A stretch of 64,000 nt of DNA from an uncultured Aquimarina sp. (GCF_947492965.1 NZ_CANLOZ010000012.1:55227-119226), one strand, 5' to 3'; counted from the first letter of the stretch, positions 37,378 to 47,449 are shown. The notes: generated from the letters alone by a model not told the origin. A program made the numbers and translations.

Positions 37378-38532
37378 ATGCAAGGAATACCAAAAAAACT
37401 TCATAAAAAGCTTCAGGAAAGAGAAGAGAAAGATGCTTTACGTGTATTAGGTTTTAAGAATAATTTAGTTGATTTTTCATCTAATGATTATATAGGTTTT
37501 TCTTCTTCCAAGGTTATTTTTGATCATGCTCATCAGTTATTAGTTGAGCGTGATATACATGAGAATGGAGCAACAGGTTCACGTTTGCTTTCGGGAAATC
37601 ATACTTTATATAACGAAACTGAAGAAATACTAGCTAATTTTCATAATGCACCGTCTGCTTTGATTTTTAATTCAGGATACGATGCAAATATTGGTTTTTT
37701 CTCTTCGATTCCACAACGAGGTGATATAATTTTATATGATGAGCTCATTCATGCTTCTATCCGAGACGGAATTATAATGAGTAATGCGAAATCGTATAAA
37801 TTTAAGCATAATGATTACATTGATCTAGAAAAAAGGATCACATCAATAAGATCTTCATCTAATGAAAGTCAGGAAATATATGTAGTAACAGAGTCGGTTT
37901 TTTCTATGGATGGAGATGTTCCAGATTTAGAAGCTTTTTCTCAATTATGTGAAACCAATGATTGTTATTTTGTTGTAGATGAAGCTCATGCAACAGGTGT
38001 GTTTGGAAATAATGGTGCAGGTTTAATTCAGGAGTTAAAACTCGAAGAAAAAGTCTTTGCACGTATTCATACCTTTGGTAAAGCAATAGGTTGTCATGGA
38101 GCGGTTATTTTAGGATCTTCACAATTGAAGCAATATCTGGTAAATTTTGCAAGGAGTTTTATCTATACTACCGGTTTGTCACCACATGCAATTGCTACAA
38201 TTCAATCTTCATATCAGCAACTTAAAATAACAACAGAGATCGATAAACTGCGGAAGGTTATTCAGTTTTTTAATGAGCAAAAGGAGTCCATGCAATTAGA
38301 AAAGTTATTCATTAAAAGTGACTCTGCTATACATTGTTGTATCATTTCAGGAAATGAAAAAGTAAAGACAATAGCTTCAAAAATACATGATCAAGGTTTT
38401 GATGTAAAACCAATTTTATCACCAACAGTTCCTGAAGGAAAAGAACGATTACGATTTTGTTTGCATAGCTATAATACCAAAGAAGAAATAGTAGAAGTTT
38501 TGACCTTGTTAGCTACCTTTGTCAAAAAATAA
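37378..38532 (+). CDS. bioF: 8-amino-7-oxononanoate synthase-type enzyme
   Basis: 384 residues from ATG 37378; the longer upstream frame has no homologous content. It is an alpha-oxoamine synthase: VDFSSNDYIGF, GSRLLSGNH, the His of DELIHASIRDG, the Asp of VVDEAHATGVFG, and the PLP Lys235 in HTFGKAIGCHGA. It condenses pimeloyl-ACP (or CoA) with alanine, the first ring-forming step of biotin. It heads bioF-bioD-bioA, which fixes the assignment among related synthases (2-amino-3-ketobutyrate ligase, serine palmitoyltransferase). Confidence 0.93.
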   Translation: MQGIPKKLHKKLQEREEKDALRVLGFKNNLVDFSSNDYIGFSSSKVIFDHAHQLLVERDIHENGATGSRLLSGNHTLYNETEEILANFHNAPSALIFNSGYDANIGFFSSIPQRGDIILYDELIHASIRDGIIMSNAKSYKFKHNDYIDLEKRITSIRSSSNESQEIYVVTESVFSMDGDVPDLEAFSQLCETNDCYFVVDEAHATGVFGNNGAGLIQELKLEEKVFARIHTFGKAIGCHGAVILGSSQLKQYLVNFARSFIYTTGLSPHAIATIQSSYQQLKITTEIDKLRKVIQFFNEQKESMQLEKLFIKSDSAIHCCIISGNEKVKTIASKIHDQGFDVKPILSPTVPEGKERLRFCLHSYNTKEEIVEVLTLLATFVKK

Positions 38533-38605
38533 ATTAGCTCGTAGAAAGCGTTGAGATATTCAAGTTTTGATTATCGAGTAAAGAAGACAAATTATCACGT
38601 CTATT

Positions 38606-39238
38606 ATGGCTAAAAAAGAACAAAAAAAGATATTTATAACAGGAATAGGTACAGATGTTGGTAAAACTGTAGTATCTGCCATCGTAGTTGAGGCACTGCA
38701 AGCAGATTATTTTAAACCTGTTCAAGCGGGAGATTTATCCTATTCCGATACCGATAAAGTAAAAGAGTTGGTTTCTAATTCTGAATCTACCTTTCATAAA
38801 AATAGTTATGCTTTGCATACACCAATGAGTCCTCATGCTGCGGCAGAAATTGATGGCATTACTATCGACATTAACAATATCCAGATTCCATCAACTTCAA
38901 ATACTATAGTGATCGAAGGTGCTGGAGGTTTGCTAGTTCCGTTAAATGATGAAGCTACAATTTTAGATATTATTGATGCCGATTGTAAAGTTATTGTAGT
39001 ATCCAGACATTACTTAGGGAGTATAAATCATACATTGTTGACTGTAAAATTATTACAAGAGAAAGGATTTGATCCAGTGATTATTTTTAGCGGAGATGAA
39101 CATATAACTACCGAAAGTATTATCAAAAAAATGACGAAGGTAAAAGTTATCGGTAGAGTGGATAACGAACCTTATTTTGATGAAATGGTAGTTAAAGAAT
39201 ATGCCTCATTGTTTAAGGATGAATTAGAAACGTTATGA
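38606..39238 (+). CDS. bioD: Dethiobiotin synthetase
   Basis: 210 residues. P-loop GIGTDVGKT at residues 13-21; FKPVQAGDL holds the substrate-binding Lys; EGAGGLLVPLN is the Walker B-like region. It closes the ureido ring of biotin using CO2 and ATP. It lies 73 bases after bioF, and its stop overlaps the bioA start by 4 bases. Confidence 0.96.
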   Translation: MAKKEQKKIFITGIGTDVGKTVVSAIVVEALQADYFKPVQAGDLSYSDTDKVKELVSNSESTFHKNSYALHTPMSPHAAAEIDGITIDINNIQIPSTSNTIVIEGAGGLLVPLNDEATILDIIDADCKVIVVSRHYLGSINHTLLTVKLLQEKGFDPVIIFSGDEHITTESIIKKMTKVKVIGRVDNEPYFDEMVVKEYASLFKDELETL

Positions 39239-40500
39239 GTTTACAACAGAGAGATAAACAACATCTTTGGCATCCACTTACACAGCATAAAATCCATCCA
39301 GATGCCTTACCTATTGTAAAGGCAGAAGGAGCTTTGCTTTATGATGATCAAGGAAAGGAATATATCGATGGAATTGCTTCTTGGTATACAGCAATGTATG
39401 GACATTGTAATCCATTTATTCTAGAAAGAGTAAGTAAACAGATGCAAACCTTGGATCAGATTGTTTTTGCAGGTTTTACGCACGAACCAGCAATCGAACT
39501 GTCCGAAAAGTTAATTGAAATACTACCTGATAATCAAGAAAAAATATTTTTCTCTGATAACGGATCTACTGCTAACGAAGTGGGAATTAAGATGGCATTG
39601 CAATACCATTTTAATAAAGGAGAAAAAAGAAATACAATCATTGCTTTCGAAGACGGATTTCATGGAGATACTTTCGGAGCAATGTCGGCTTCTGGATTAT
39701 CCGTATATAATGGTCCTTTTGAAGATTTCTTTATTGATGTTCGAAGAATCCCTACTCCTACTAAAGATAATTTTGATATAGTCATAAAAACACTACACCA
39801 AATTGTTGATGATAATGCAGTTGCTGCTTTTATTTATGAGCCATTGGTTCAAGGGGCAAATGCAATGCATATGTTCGAAGAAAAATACTTAGATCCGATT
39901 CTTAAAATTTGTAAGGAAAACAAGATTATTACTATTGCAGACGAAGTAATGACTGGTTTTGGGAAAACAGGAAAAAACTTTGCATCAGAATATATGGAGA
40001 CAAAACCAGATATCATTTCTATGTCCAAAGCGTTAACAGCTGGTTTTGTGCCTATGGCGGTAACAAGTTGTACCCAAGAGATATACAATGCATTTCTGGA
40101 TGATTCTATTGGCAAAGCATTTTTTCATGCGCATACGTATTCTGCAAACCCAATTGCATGCTCCGTTGCAATTGCTGGAATTGATCTGCTAAGTACAAAA
40201 GATATTCAGGAAAATATTGCTAGAATCATTAAGTCCCATCAAGAATTTAATGATCTTATAAAAAATCATCCAAAAATAAAAAGCACAAGACAAAAAGGAG
40301 TTATTTATGCTTTGGATTTAAACATTGAAATGGATCGATATGGTAAAAAGAGATATGAAATCTTTGATCATTTTATGCAAAACGGAGTGTGCTTACGACC
40401 GTTAGGAAAAACGATTTATATCTTACCACCTTACGTGATTTCGGAGCAACAGTTAGGCAAAATTTATAAAACGATTACCGAACTATTGGAGACTATTTAG
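39235..40500 (+). CDS. bioA: Adenosylmethionine-8-amino-7-oxononanoate aminotransferase
   Basis: 421 residues, a class III aminotransferase: HLWHPLTQHKIHP near the N-terminus and YIDGIASWYTAMYGHCNP are specific to BioA, with the PLP Asp in IADEVMTGFGKTG and PLP Lys265 in SMSKALTAGF. It uses S-adenosylmethionine as amino donor. ATG overlaps the bioD stop (ATGA), so translation is coupled. The 3' end overlaps the convergent membrane-protein gene by 8 bases. Confidence 0.97.
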   Translation: MSLQQRDKQHLWHPLTQHKIHPDALPIVKAEGALLYDDQGKEYIDGIASWYTAMYGHCNPFILERVSKQMQTLDQIVFAGFTHEPAIELSEKLIEILPDNQEKIFFSDNGSTANEVGIKMALQYHFNKGEKRNTIIAFEDGFHGDTFGAMSASGLSVYNGPFEDFFIDVRRIPTPTKDNFDIVIKTLHQIVDDNAVAAFIYEPLVQGANAMHMFEEKYLDPILKICKENKIITIADEVMTGFGKTGKNFASEYMETKPDIISMSKALTAGFVPMAVTSCTQEIYNAFLDDSIGKAFFHAHTYSANPIACSVAIAGIDLLSTKDIQENIARIIKSHQEFNDLIKNHPKIKSTRQKGVIYALDLNIEMDRYGKKRYEIFDHFMQNGVCLRPLGKTIYILPPYVISEQQLGKIYKTITELLETI

Positions 40501-41515
40501 ACAGCATCAATTGTTCTAGATCATCTTTAAATTGGTTCTTTTGATCAACATGGAATGCTATAGCTTTAAAGTTACGTTTTATTCCATAGAGTCCTATTTT
40601 AGTTCCTGCTGATTGCTTTTTTAATCTAATAAGCATATTATGAGGATCTAGTTCTCCCAAAGGAGATAATCTTCTGGTTTCTTTATCAAAAACAGTTGAA
40701 GAAGAAGAAAATTCAATGGTGTCAATATCAGATATGGGAATAATTACTTCACTCATTATTCCATATCGGATATGTAGTATTTCTCCATCTATAGTTATAG
40801 GTCTTTTGGTTATTGATTTAACAAAACCAAATATCTGAACAAAAGAATAAACACTCATTATTCCTACTATCCATGCAATAGAAGGATTCGATTTTAATAT
40901 CATTTTATGTAAAACAAAAGTCTCTATAATGACGATCATAAGAATACCTATGAAAATACTAATAGAGTTACCATCTTTATGATAAGTGTATTCATTTTCT
41001 CTTGGAGTTTTCTTTTTCCAGGAAATGAATCCGTAATAAAACACAGCAATTTCCATTGCTAATACCTCTGATATTTTTTTAGGAAAAACATCTGAACAAG
41101 TCTTTTTAAGGATTGTAAAAAAATCTGGTGAACTATTTTTAGTGAGCCTATACACCTGAATGGTTTTTCGAATTTTGAAGAGAATAGCAGTAACGATTCC
41201 CAACTCGATAAAAGGTAATATCCAATTCTTGATAAAGGAGATATAGGATTGATTTTCTTCTGGAATAACAAAAGAAGCAATAAGGATACCTATTACGAAA
41301 AAAGAAAGCACCGAAAACTTAGAAATATCTTTTTTCCGAATTAAGACCCAATGAATAAAGGGAATAGTAATTATCAAGTCTAATGTAATACTCTTAGAAA
41401 TAAGAGAATTAGATAATGCTATATCTGAACTGGCAAATAATGCTAAAGAAACTAATATACATAAGGGTAGTCCAAATACTAGTAAGGTTTCTTTTAAACT
41501 AAGATTGCCAGTCAT
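40493..41515 (-). CDS. Membrane protein with a C-terminal PH-like domain
   Basis: 340 residues, not assigned to a named family. Six or so hydrophobic segments lie at residues 10-100 and 180-225, with a cytoplasmic loop between. The C-terminal 110 residues (TIDGEILHIRYGIMSEVIIP, ISDIDTIEFSSSS) have the strand pattern of a bacterial PH-like domain, which often helps anchor or assemble membrane complexes. It is cotranscribed with the Coa1-family gene upstream (16-base gap) and convergent with bioA. Function unknown. Confidence 0.7.
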   Translation of the reverse strand: MTGNLSLKETLLVFGLPLCILVSLALFASSDIALSNSLISKSITLDLIITIPFIHWVLIRKKDISKFSVLSFFVIGILIASFVIPEENQSYISFIKNWILPFIELGIVTAILFKIRKTIQVYRLTKNSSPDFFTILKKTCSDVFPKKISEVLAMEIAVFYYGFISWKKKTPRENEYTYHKDGNSISIFIGILMIVIIETFVLHKMILKSNPSIAWIVGIMSVYSFVQIFGFVKSITKRPITIDGEILHIRYGIMSEVIIPISDIDTIEFSSSSTVFDKETRRLSPLGELDPHNMLIRLKKQSAGTKIGLYGIKRNFKAIAFHVDQKNQFKDDLEQLMLSK

Positions 41516-41531
41516 AATGATACGTTTTTAG

Positions 41532-41969
41532 TTAATTTTCATTATTCTCTTTTCCCCATAGCAAGTCAACTTGCTCATTGGTTTCATCTAGGATGACATA
41601 TAATGCGGAATATGTCCAAGTATCATCTTTTTTGGTTCCTACGATATACACTCTTGCTTCTCCATCTGGACCTTTTATAGGTATAGAAATATCGACCGAA
41701 CCCTCATCGTTTTCAAACTTTAAGCTTCCGTTCATAATACCATTAGTTTCTATAGGTTCTCCAAGCATTTCGACAATATAATCGTCTTCTTGAGCTTTGG
41801 CAAGTGCATCCTTGTAGGGACCAGAATTTGTAAATGCTTGAGAAACACCGAAAATTACAGAGCCTAAAAAGACAAAAAATATGACGATGATCGTTAGGCA
41901 TCCTCCTACGGGAACAACCCATGGCCAATTTCTACTAAACCAACTTTTTTTTGCTGTCTGAATTTCCAT
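41532..41969 (-). CDS. Coa1-family (cytochrome c oxidase assembly factor 1-like) protein
   Basis: 145 residues. One membrane segment (LTIIVIFFVFLGSVIFGV) near residue 24, then an extracytoplasmic domain with YKDALAKAQEDDYIVEMLGEP and GSLKFENDEGSVDISIPIKG, the pattern of the Coa1/Tim21-like family. In mitochondria Coa1 helps assemble cytochrome oxidase; the role of bacterial members is largely unproven. It forms a pair with the PH-like membrane protein. Confidence 0.75.
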   Translation of the reverse strand: MEIQTAKKSWFSRNWPWVVPVGGCLTIIVIFFVFLGSVIFGVSQAFTNSGPYKDALAKAQEDDYIVEMLGEPIETNGIMNGSLKFENDEGSVDISIPIKGPDGEARVYIVGTKKDDTWTYSALYVILDETNEQVDLLWGKENNEN

Positions 41970-42031
41970 TATATAGTGTATTTTAAGATCACTATATAAG
42001 TATCAATTCCAAAGGTTTTGTTACAAGAAAT

Positions 42032-42991
42032 TTACTCGTATAAATAAATTCCTGCTGCATTTCCCATTTTTCTCATATGGTGGCCAACATTTGGAATCAC
42101 TTTTAGAGTCCAGTTAAATTTGCAATTCATTTTGGTAGCTTGGGTTTTAGCAGTTTTGTAAAAATAACGCGCTCTGGCAAGTCTATGTAACCCTTGCTTG
42201 TCTACTGTTTTAGAACGTAAAAGAATTCCTCCTTTTTCATTTTCATTATCTAGCTCACCCACAAAAATCGTTAGTTGTTGTGCAAAGGATTTTTTGAGAT
42301 TTTCAATAGATAGGTTAAGGTCTTCAATACCGAAGGGAAATTTTGTTTCAAAATCGGGTAAGGTGTAGCTTCCAGCATTGGCAGCAATGATTCTTTTTGC
42401 TTTAGAATTGGTATGAAGAATTGCAAATCGGTGTAAAATTTGTCCACCAGCAGAATGACCAAATATATCATAACCTCTTTGTGATCCATTTAATGCTTTT
42501 ATAGCAGACTCAAATATTCTGTCAAAATCTTCATATATCCAGCTAGCGTTGTCTAAATTTAGTTGTATTGAAGTCTTTTCTTCGTCTAGAAAAACTTGGT
42601 TAGTATTTTTTATAAATGTGATACTCTCTCGAGTATTGACATCTGCTACTACTCCACCCAAATGATAATCTTCATAAGGATATGCTGTTTCTGGATAACT
42701 TGGTGAGAGGATAAGAATATTATATTTTTCGGATTCTTCTATCCAACTATCTCTGTAGCTATCTCCATTTCTTCCCGATCCTGGAATAACGAGCAAGACT
42801 TCAGAAGAACCATTAAATCCTTTAGGTTTATAATAATGAATAGTAATTTTTTTATGCTCATTTCCTTTGCCTCCATGCAATGTAAATGCTCCAGAACCTT
42901 CATTGATAATAATGTTGCTTTCTTGATTGTAAGCTTGGATAGTAAATAGGAATAAAACCATTAAAACCAGTATGTATGTGACTTGTTTCAT
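42032..42991 (-). CDS. Secreted alpha/beta-hydrolase (esterase-like)
   Basis: 319 residues from ATG 42991, which gives a clean signal peptide (ILVLMVLFLFTIQAYNQ); an extended start at 43114 would bury it. The fold is seen in VLLVIPGSGRNGDSYRDSW (oxyanion region), ILILSPSYPET, and the nucleophile elbow FGHSAGGQILHR with Ser near residue 200. The His is probably in NVGHHMRKM at the C-terminus, and the acid is likely in FVGELDNENEK. It is an esterase or lipase of unknown substrate and monocistronic. Confidence 0.85.
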   Translation of the reverse strand: MKQVTYILVLMVLFLFTIQAYNQESNIIINEGSGAFTLHGGKGNEHKKITIHYYKPKGFNGSSEVLLVIPGSGRNGDSYRDSWIEESEKYNILILSPSYPETAYPYEDYHLGGVVADVNTRESITFIKNTNQVFLDEEKTSIQLNLDNASWIYEDFDRIFESAIKALNGSQRGYDIFGHSAGGQILHRFAILHTNSKAKRIIAANAGSYTLPDFETKFPFGIEDLNLSIENLKKSFAQQLTIFVGELDNENEKGGILLRSKTVDKQGLHRLARARYFYKTAKTQATKMNCKFNWTLKVIPNVGHHMRKMGNAAGIYLYE

Positions 42992-43198
42992 TTTGATATA
43001 AATTTTTGTTTTGTCAAAAATTGAAAATAAAGAGGTTCTTAATTTAGCATGTCGATAGATACATTTGTAAAGCATGTGTTTATGCTTTTTTAATGGATAA
43101 AAAACATTTGTCATTTAAATCTGAAAATTCATCTGTTTTTAACTATAGTTTGTCGACTATGAATCGTAGATATCCTTACATTAGTTATTTTAGAGGAT

Positions 43199-44278
43199 AT
43201 GTTGATAGATAAGATTTGGATCGAAGAAATTGTATTTCAAGTACAAAAAAAGAAATGGGTTAAGCATTTGATTTTTTGGAGTGTTATCGTTTTTGCATTT
43301 ACGACCAGAGATAGGGTATTGGATCTCTATTCTTTATATACTTCTTTTGTTAGACAATTATGTTATTTGATCCCACAAATGATTGCTTCTTACTTTTTAG
43401 GATATTATTTGATCCCAAAATATGCTCTTTCCAACAGAAAGTTTGTTTACATCTTATTATTTGTTGTTAGTGTATATTTTACTAGTGTTTTGGGAAGAAT
43501 TCTTATCGTATACCTGTCAGAAGGTTTAACAAGAACGCCGCCTTTTCCGCAAGAATCCATATGGCAGATTATGACACAATGGAAGCATCTCGTTTTAAAG
43601 TATGTTCCTCATATTTATAGTGTTGTTTTTGGTTTCCTTTTTTTGAAGTTTTTCCTGCATTACACGAACACCAAGCAAATAGCATTAAAAGCGGATAAAG
43701 AAAAGGTAGCAACCGAATTAAAGCTGCTAAAGGCACAATTAAACCCTCACTTTTTATTCAACACTTTGAATAATATTTATGTTCTGGCATTGGAAAAGTC
43801 TGATAAAACTGCGTATTCGATAGAAAAACTGTCAGAGATTTTGGATTATATTTTGTATCGATGCACAGAAAGATACACTTCGTTGGTATCAGAGGTTACG
43901 ATGTTAGAGAATTATATTGCATTAGAAAAGCTGAGATATGATGATCGATTAGAAGTTACATTTGATAAACATATTGAAGAAGATATTAAAATAGCACCAC
44001 TTATTCTGCTTTCGCTTGTGGAAAATGCTTTTAAACATGGAGCTGGAGAGGATAGTGGTTCTCCACGAATTGAAATATTTGTGGCATATGAAAAGAGAAT
44101 ATTTATATTTAATATTTCTAATACCGTAGGAACGATTCCAACAAAAGATCGACAAGCCAAAATAGGATTAGCAAATATTACAAAACAACTGGATTTATTG
44201 TATACGGATCAATATGATCTGAACATAATAAATAATAAGGATGGTTTATTTTCGGTAGCGCTAAAAATAAAAATATGA
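43199..44278 (+). CDS. LytS/YehU-type sensor histidine kinase
   Basis: 359 residues. Four N-terminal membrane segments (about residues 20-165), a short coiled linker, then the His_kinase domain with the phospho-accepting His184 in QLNPHFLFNTLNNIY, and an ATPase part with N-box LVENAFKHGAG. The G2-like end is IGLANITKQLDLLY. There is no extracellular sensor domain; membrane-embedded sensing is likely. The stop codon overlaps the start of the LytTR regulator gene (ATGATG), so they form one signalling pair. Confidence 0.93.
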   Translation: MLIDKIWIEEIVFQVQKKKWVKHLIFWSVIVFAFTTRDRVLDLYSLYTSFVRQLCYLIPQMIASYFLGYYLIPKYALSNRKFVYILLFVVSVYFTSVLGRILIVYLSEGLTRTPPFPQESIWQIMTQWKHLVLKYVPHIYSVVFGFLFLKFFLHYTNTKQIALKADKEKVATELKLLKAQLNPHFLFNTLNNIYVLALEKSDKTAYSIEKLSEILDYILYRCTERYTSLVSEVTMLENYIALEKLRYDDRLEVTFDKHIEEDIKIAPLILLSLVENAFKHGAGEDSGSPRIEIFVAYEKRIFIFNISNTVGTIPTKDRQAKIGLANITKQLDLLYTDQYDLNIINNKDGLFSVALKIKI

Positions 44279-44988
44279 TGAAGATTAGGTGTTTACTCGT
44301 GGATGATGAACCTTTAGCAATACGTTTACTCGAGAATCATATTGCTAAAATAGAGTCTTTGGAAGTTGTTGCTACATGTAATAATGCAATAAAGGCAATG
44401 GAAATAGTAAAACAACAGCAAATCGATTTGTTGTTTTTAGATATAAAGATGCCAAATATCACAGGTTTAGAATTTTTAAAAACGCTAAAAACGCCACCTA
44501 AAACTATAATAACTACGGCTTATAGAGAATATGCGCTAGAGGGATATGATCTCGATATTCTGGACTATTTGCTCAAACCCATTACCTTTCAGAGATTTTT
44601 TAGAGCGGTAGAACGTTATTTTAGAAGCGAGCACAAAGAGCCTTTGTCATTGAGAGATAAAACTATAACCTCAGAAGAACCTTTAGTAATTAAATCAGGG
44701 AGTAAGTATCATAGAATTAAATTAGATGAAATTACGTATATCGAGAGTTTGAGAGATTATGTTAAAATTCATATTGGTGAAAAAGAAATACAAACAAAAT
44801 GTAAAATCAGTGATTTTGAAGAAAAATTACAAAACACCCCGTTCTTGAGAGTTCATAGATCCTTTATAATTAATACAAACAAAATTACCGCCTATACCCA
44901 AAATGATATAGATTTAGGCGTGATCGAAATTCCAATTGGGGTTAGCTATAAGGAAAAGGTGTATTCTTATCTAAAAATAAAGAAATAG
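44275..44988 (+). CDS. LytTR-family response regulator
   Basis: 237 residues. The receiver has VDDEP at the start, phospho-acceptor Asp56 in LFLDIKMPN, and the conserved Lys in LLKPITFQRF. The LytTR DNA-binding domain follows (YHRIKLDEITYIESLRDYVK and FLRVHRSFIINTNKI). It is the partner of the overlapping histidine kinase. Targets are unknown; the neighbouring ketoacyl-synthase and bioB genes are possible ones, but no LytTR direct repeat was recognised. Confidence 0.95.
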   Translation: MMKIRCLLVDDEPLAIRLLENHIAKIESLEVVATCNNAIKAMEIVKQQQIDLLFLDIKMPNITGLEFLKTLKTPPKTIITTAYREYALEGYDLDILDYLLKPITFQRFFRAVERYFRSEHKEPLSLRDKTITSEEPLVIKSGSKYHRIKLDEITYIESLRDYVKIHIGEKEIQTKCKISDFEEKLQNTPFLRVHRSFIINTNKITAYTQNDIDLGVIEIPIGVSYKEKVYSYLKIKK

Positions 44989-45052
44989 TATGATATCTGA
45001 TAACTATCAATTATAATTTTACTATTGAACATACCAGAACAAACCCCTACAT

Positions 45053-46234
45053 TTGCCCAAAAATTACGTATTGCAAAATCCAGTATCCATAACCGGAATT
45101 TCATCTATTTCTCCTTTAGGTATTTCCTCGAAAGAAATATGGAAGTTATATAAGGAATCTTCTCATTGTATTACTTTTGAAGATATGGCGGGAAATCTGG
45201 CACCAATTGCCAGATTAGATGTAGCATCCAGAGCAGCGATAGAAACACTTAGGAAGGAAAATTCTAGCTATGCATCGTTGGATGATTCTGTATTATTTGC
45301 ATTGTTTGCTTCCAGAAACGCTATAAAAGAGGCTGGCTGGAAAGATGATGCTAATTTTGGAGTAAATGTAGGTTCCTCTAGAGGAGCAACGGGTCTTTTT
45401 GAAAAATATCATGAAGAATTTTTAAGAAGTAATCAGTCTTCTACGCTGAGTTCTCCAACTACTACTTTAGGCAATATATCTTCCTGGATTGTACAGGATT
45501 TAGGTGCTACAGGTCCAGATATCAGTCATTCGATAACCTGTTCTACCGCCTTACATTCTATATTAAATGGAATCGCATGGTTGCAATCTGGGCTGAGTGA
45601 TAAGTTTTTGGTAGGAGGAAGTGAAGCGCCGTTAACACCATTTACCATTGCTCAGATGAAAGCACTGAAGATTTATGCGGCTGCGGATACAGTAGCGTAT
45701 CCTTGTCAGGCAATGAATTGGGATAAATCCAGAAATTCAATGTTTTTAGGAGAAGGAGCTGGTATTGCTTGTTTAGAAAAAGGACGTACTAAAAATGCAC
45801 AAGCGTTAATTACTGGAATTGGGTATGCTACCGAGACCTTAACTCATAACATATCTATATCTACAGATGCAGATTGTTTTCAAAAATCTATGAAAATGGC
45901 ATTAGGAAATACCGATGTAAAAGAAGTAGATGCTATTGTATTGCATGCTCCTGGAACTATAAAAGGAGATCAAGCAGAATTCAATGCGATTAAGCAAGTA
46001 TTTGGTAAACATATTCCAGCAATGACCACAAACAAATGGAAAATAGGTCACACTTTTGGAGCTAGTGGGATTCTAAGTTTGGAATTGGCTATGCTGATGA
46101 TGAAACATCAGGAATTTATTCCAGTCCCTTTTGTAAAGAATATAGGAATTCCTCAAAAATTGAATAAGATTATTGTCAATGCTGTAGGATTTGGAGGAAA
46201 TGCAGTAAGTATTTTAGTAGAACTTCCATCATAA
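45053..46234 (+). CDS. Beta-ketoacyl-ACP synthase-like protein next to bioB
   Basis: 393 residues of thiolase fold. The KAS I/II triad is complete: Cys163 in SITCSTALHS, His298 in VLHAPGTIKGD and His333 in KWKIGHTFGASG. GVNVGSSRGATGLFE and VNAVGFGGNAVSILV are typical. Start at TTG 45053, the only canonical start after the in-frame stop at 45026. Similarity is to FabF-like enzymes, but it is shorter and sits between bioFDA and bioB. It may supply the pimeloyl chain, since no bioC or bioH is visible; that is inference. It could also be a specialised fatty-acid enzyme. Confidence 0.85.
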   Translation: MPKNYVLQNPVSITGISSISPLGISSKEIWKLYKESSHCITFEDMAGNLAPIARLDVASRAAIETLRKENSSYASLDDSVLFALFASRNAIKEAGWKDDANFGVNVGSSRGATGLFEKYHEEFLRSNQSSTLSSPTTTLGNISSWIVQDLGATGPDISHSITCSTALHSILNGIAWLQSGLSDKFLVGGSEAPLTPFTIAQMKALKIYAAADTVAYPCQAMNWDKSRNSMFLGEGAGIACLEKGRTKNAQALITGIGYATETLTHNISISTDADCFQKSMKMALGNTDVKEVDAIVLHAPGTIKGDQAEFNAIKQVFGKHIPAMTTNKWKIGHTFGASGILSLELAMLMMKHQEFIPVPFVKNIGIPQKLNKIIVNAVGFGGNAVSILVELPS

Positions 46235-46290
46235 AAGAACAATAATCAACAATAGATTGTTATTAAAACTCTCGAATTTGATAAAGCTAA

Positions 46291-46323
46291 TTTGTGTTTT
46301 TTGATTTTAAACAATTACTTTTG
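46291..46323 (+). promoter_or_regulatory. Promoter of bioB
   Basis: TTTG (46291-46294) as the -33 element, 21 bases, then TACTTTTG (46316-46323), an exact TAnnTTTG. The bioB ATG lies 23 bases further on. This shows bioB has its own promoter, apart from bioFDA. Confidence 0.6.
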
Positions 46324-46345
46324 AAAATTCACATACCATTGATTT

Positions 46346-47449
46346 ATGAGCGTTATTAGACACGATTGGACATCAGAAGAAATTCTAGAAATATATAATA
46401 AGCCACTAATGGAACTGCTTTATGAGGCAGCTTCTGTACATAGAGAATATCATGATCCTAATACGGTTCAGGTTTCTACCTTGTTATCTATTAAAACTGG
46501 TGGATGTCCAGAGGATTGCGGGTACTGTCCACAGGCTGCTAGATACCATACCGATATTGAGGGGAATGATTTAATGAGTGTGCAACAAGTAAAAGCACAA
46601 GCATTGCGTGCTAAAGCTTCAGGAAGTTCCAGAGTTTGTATGGGCGCGGCTTGGAGAAATGTGAAAGATGGTCCAGAATTTGATAATGTTCTCGAAATGG
46701 TTAGAACTATTAATAAACTGGAGATGGAAGTTTGTTGTACGCTTGGTATGATTACAGAAAATCAGGCACAACGATTAGCAGAAGCTGGTTTATATGCTTA
46801 TAACCATAACTTAGATACTTCTGAAGAGTATTATAAGGAAGTAATTTCTACCAGAGGTTATGAGGACCGTTTGCAAACTATTGATAATGTTCGTAAAACT
46901 AACGTTACGGTTTGTAGTGGAGGAATTATAGGAATGGGAGAAAAGACTGAAGATCGTGCTGGAATGCTGGTAGCTTTGGCAAAGTTAAATCCACAACCAG
47001 AGTCTGTGCCGATTAATGCATTGGTAGCCGTTGATGGAACTCCTATGGAAGATCAAAAACCAGTAGAGATTTGGGATATGATCCGAATGGTAGCTACTAC
47101 CAGAATTGTAATGCCACAAACACAAGTAAGACTTTCTGCAGGAAGAACTGAAATGAGTAGAGAAGGACAGGCTATGTGCTTTTTTGCAGGAGCAAACTCG
47201 ATATTTGCAGGCGATAAGTTGCTTACGACTCCAAATCCCGATGTTAATGAAGATATGGAGATGTTTAAGAAATTAGGTTTAAACCCACAAAAACCTTTTG
47301 TAAAAAAGGCACAACCAGAAACTGTAGAAGCCGAAGATTCTAAATTTGAAGCTAAAGGTGAAAAACCTAAATGGTCTAGACCTGATCATGTTATAGAAAA
47401 AAATGAACTAGCGAAGCAAAAAGGAAAAGAAGCGCTACTCAATAAATAA
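46346..47449 (+). CDS. bioB: Biotin synthase
   Basis: 367 residues. Radical-SAM iron-sulfur motif Cys54-x3-Cys58-x2-Cys61 in GGCPEDCGYCPQ; YNHNLDTSEEYY, CSGGIIGMGE and SAGRTEMSREGQ are BioB-specific. It inserts sulfur into dethiobiotin. The C-terminal 50 residues form a charged extension (EDSKFEAKGEKPKWSRPDHV) often seen in Bacteroidota BioB. It follows the ketoacyl-synthase homologue by 111 bases, with a promoter of its own. Confidence 0.97.
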   Translation: MSVIRHDWTSEEILEIYNKPLMELLYEAASVHREYHDPNTVQVSTLLSIKTGGCPEDCGYCPQAARYHTDIEGNDLMSVQQVKAQALRAKASGSSRVCMGAAWRNVKDGPEFDNVLEMVRTINKLEMEVCCTLGMITENQAQRLAEAGLYAYNHNLDTSEEYYKEVISTRGYEDRLQTIDNVRKTNVTVCSGGIIGMGEKTEDRAGMLVALAKLNPQPESVPINALVAVDGTPMEDQKPVEIWDMIRMVATTRIVMPQTQVRLSAGRTEMSREGQAMCFFAGANSIFAGDKLLTTPNPDVNEDMEMFKKLGLNPQKPFVKKAQPETVEAEDSKFEAKGEKPKWSRPDHVIEKNELAKQKGKEALLNK

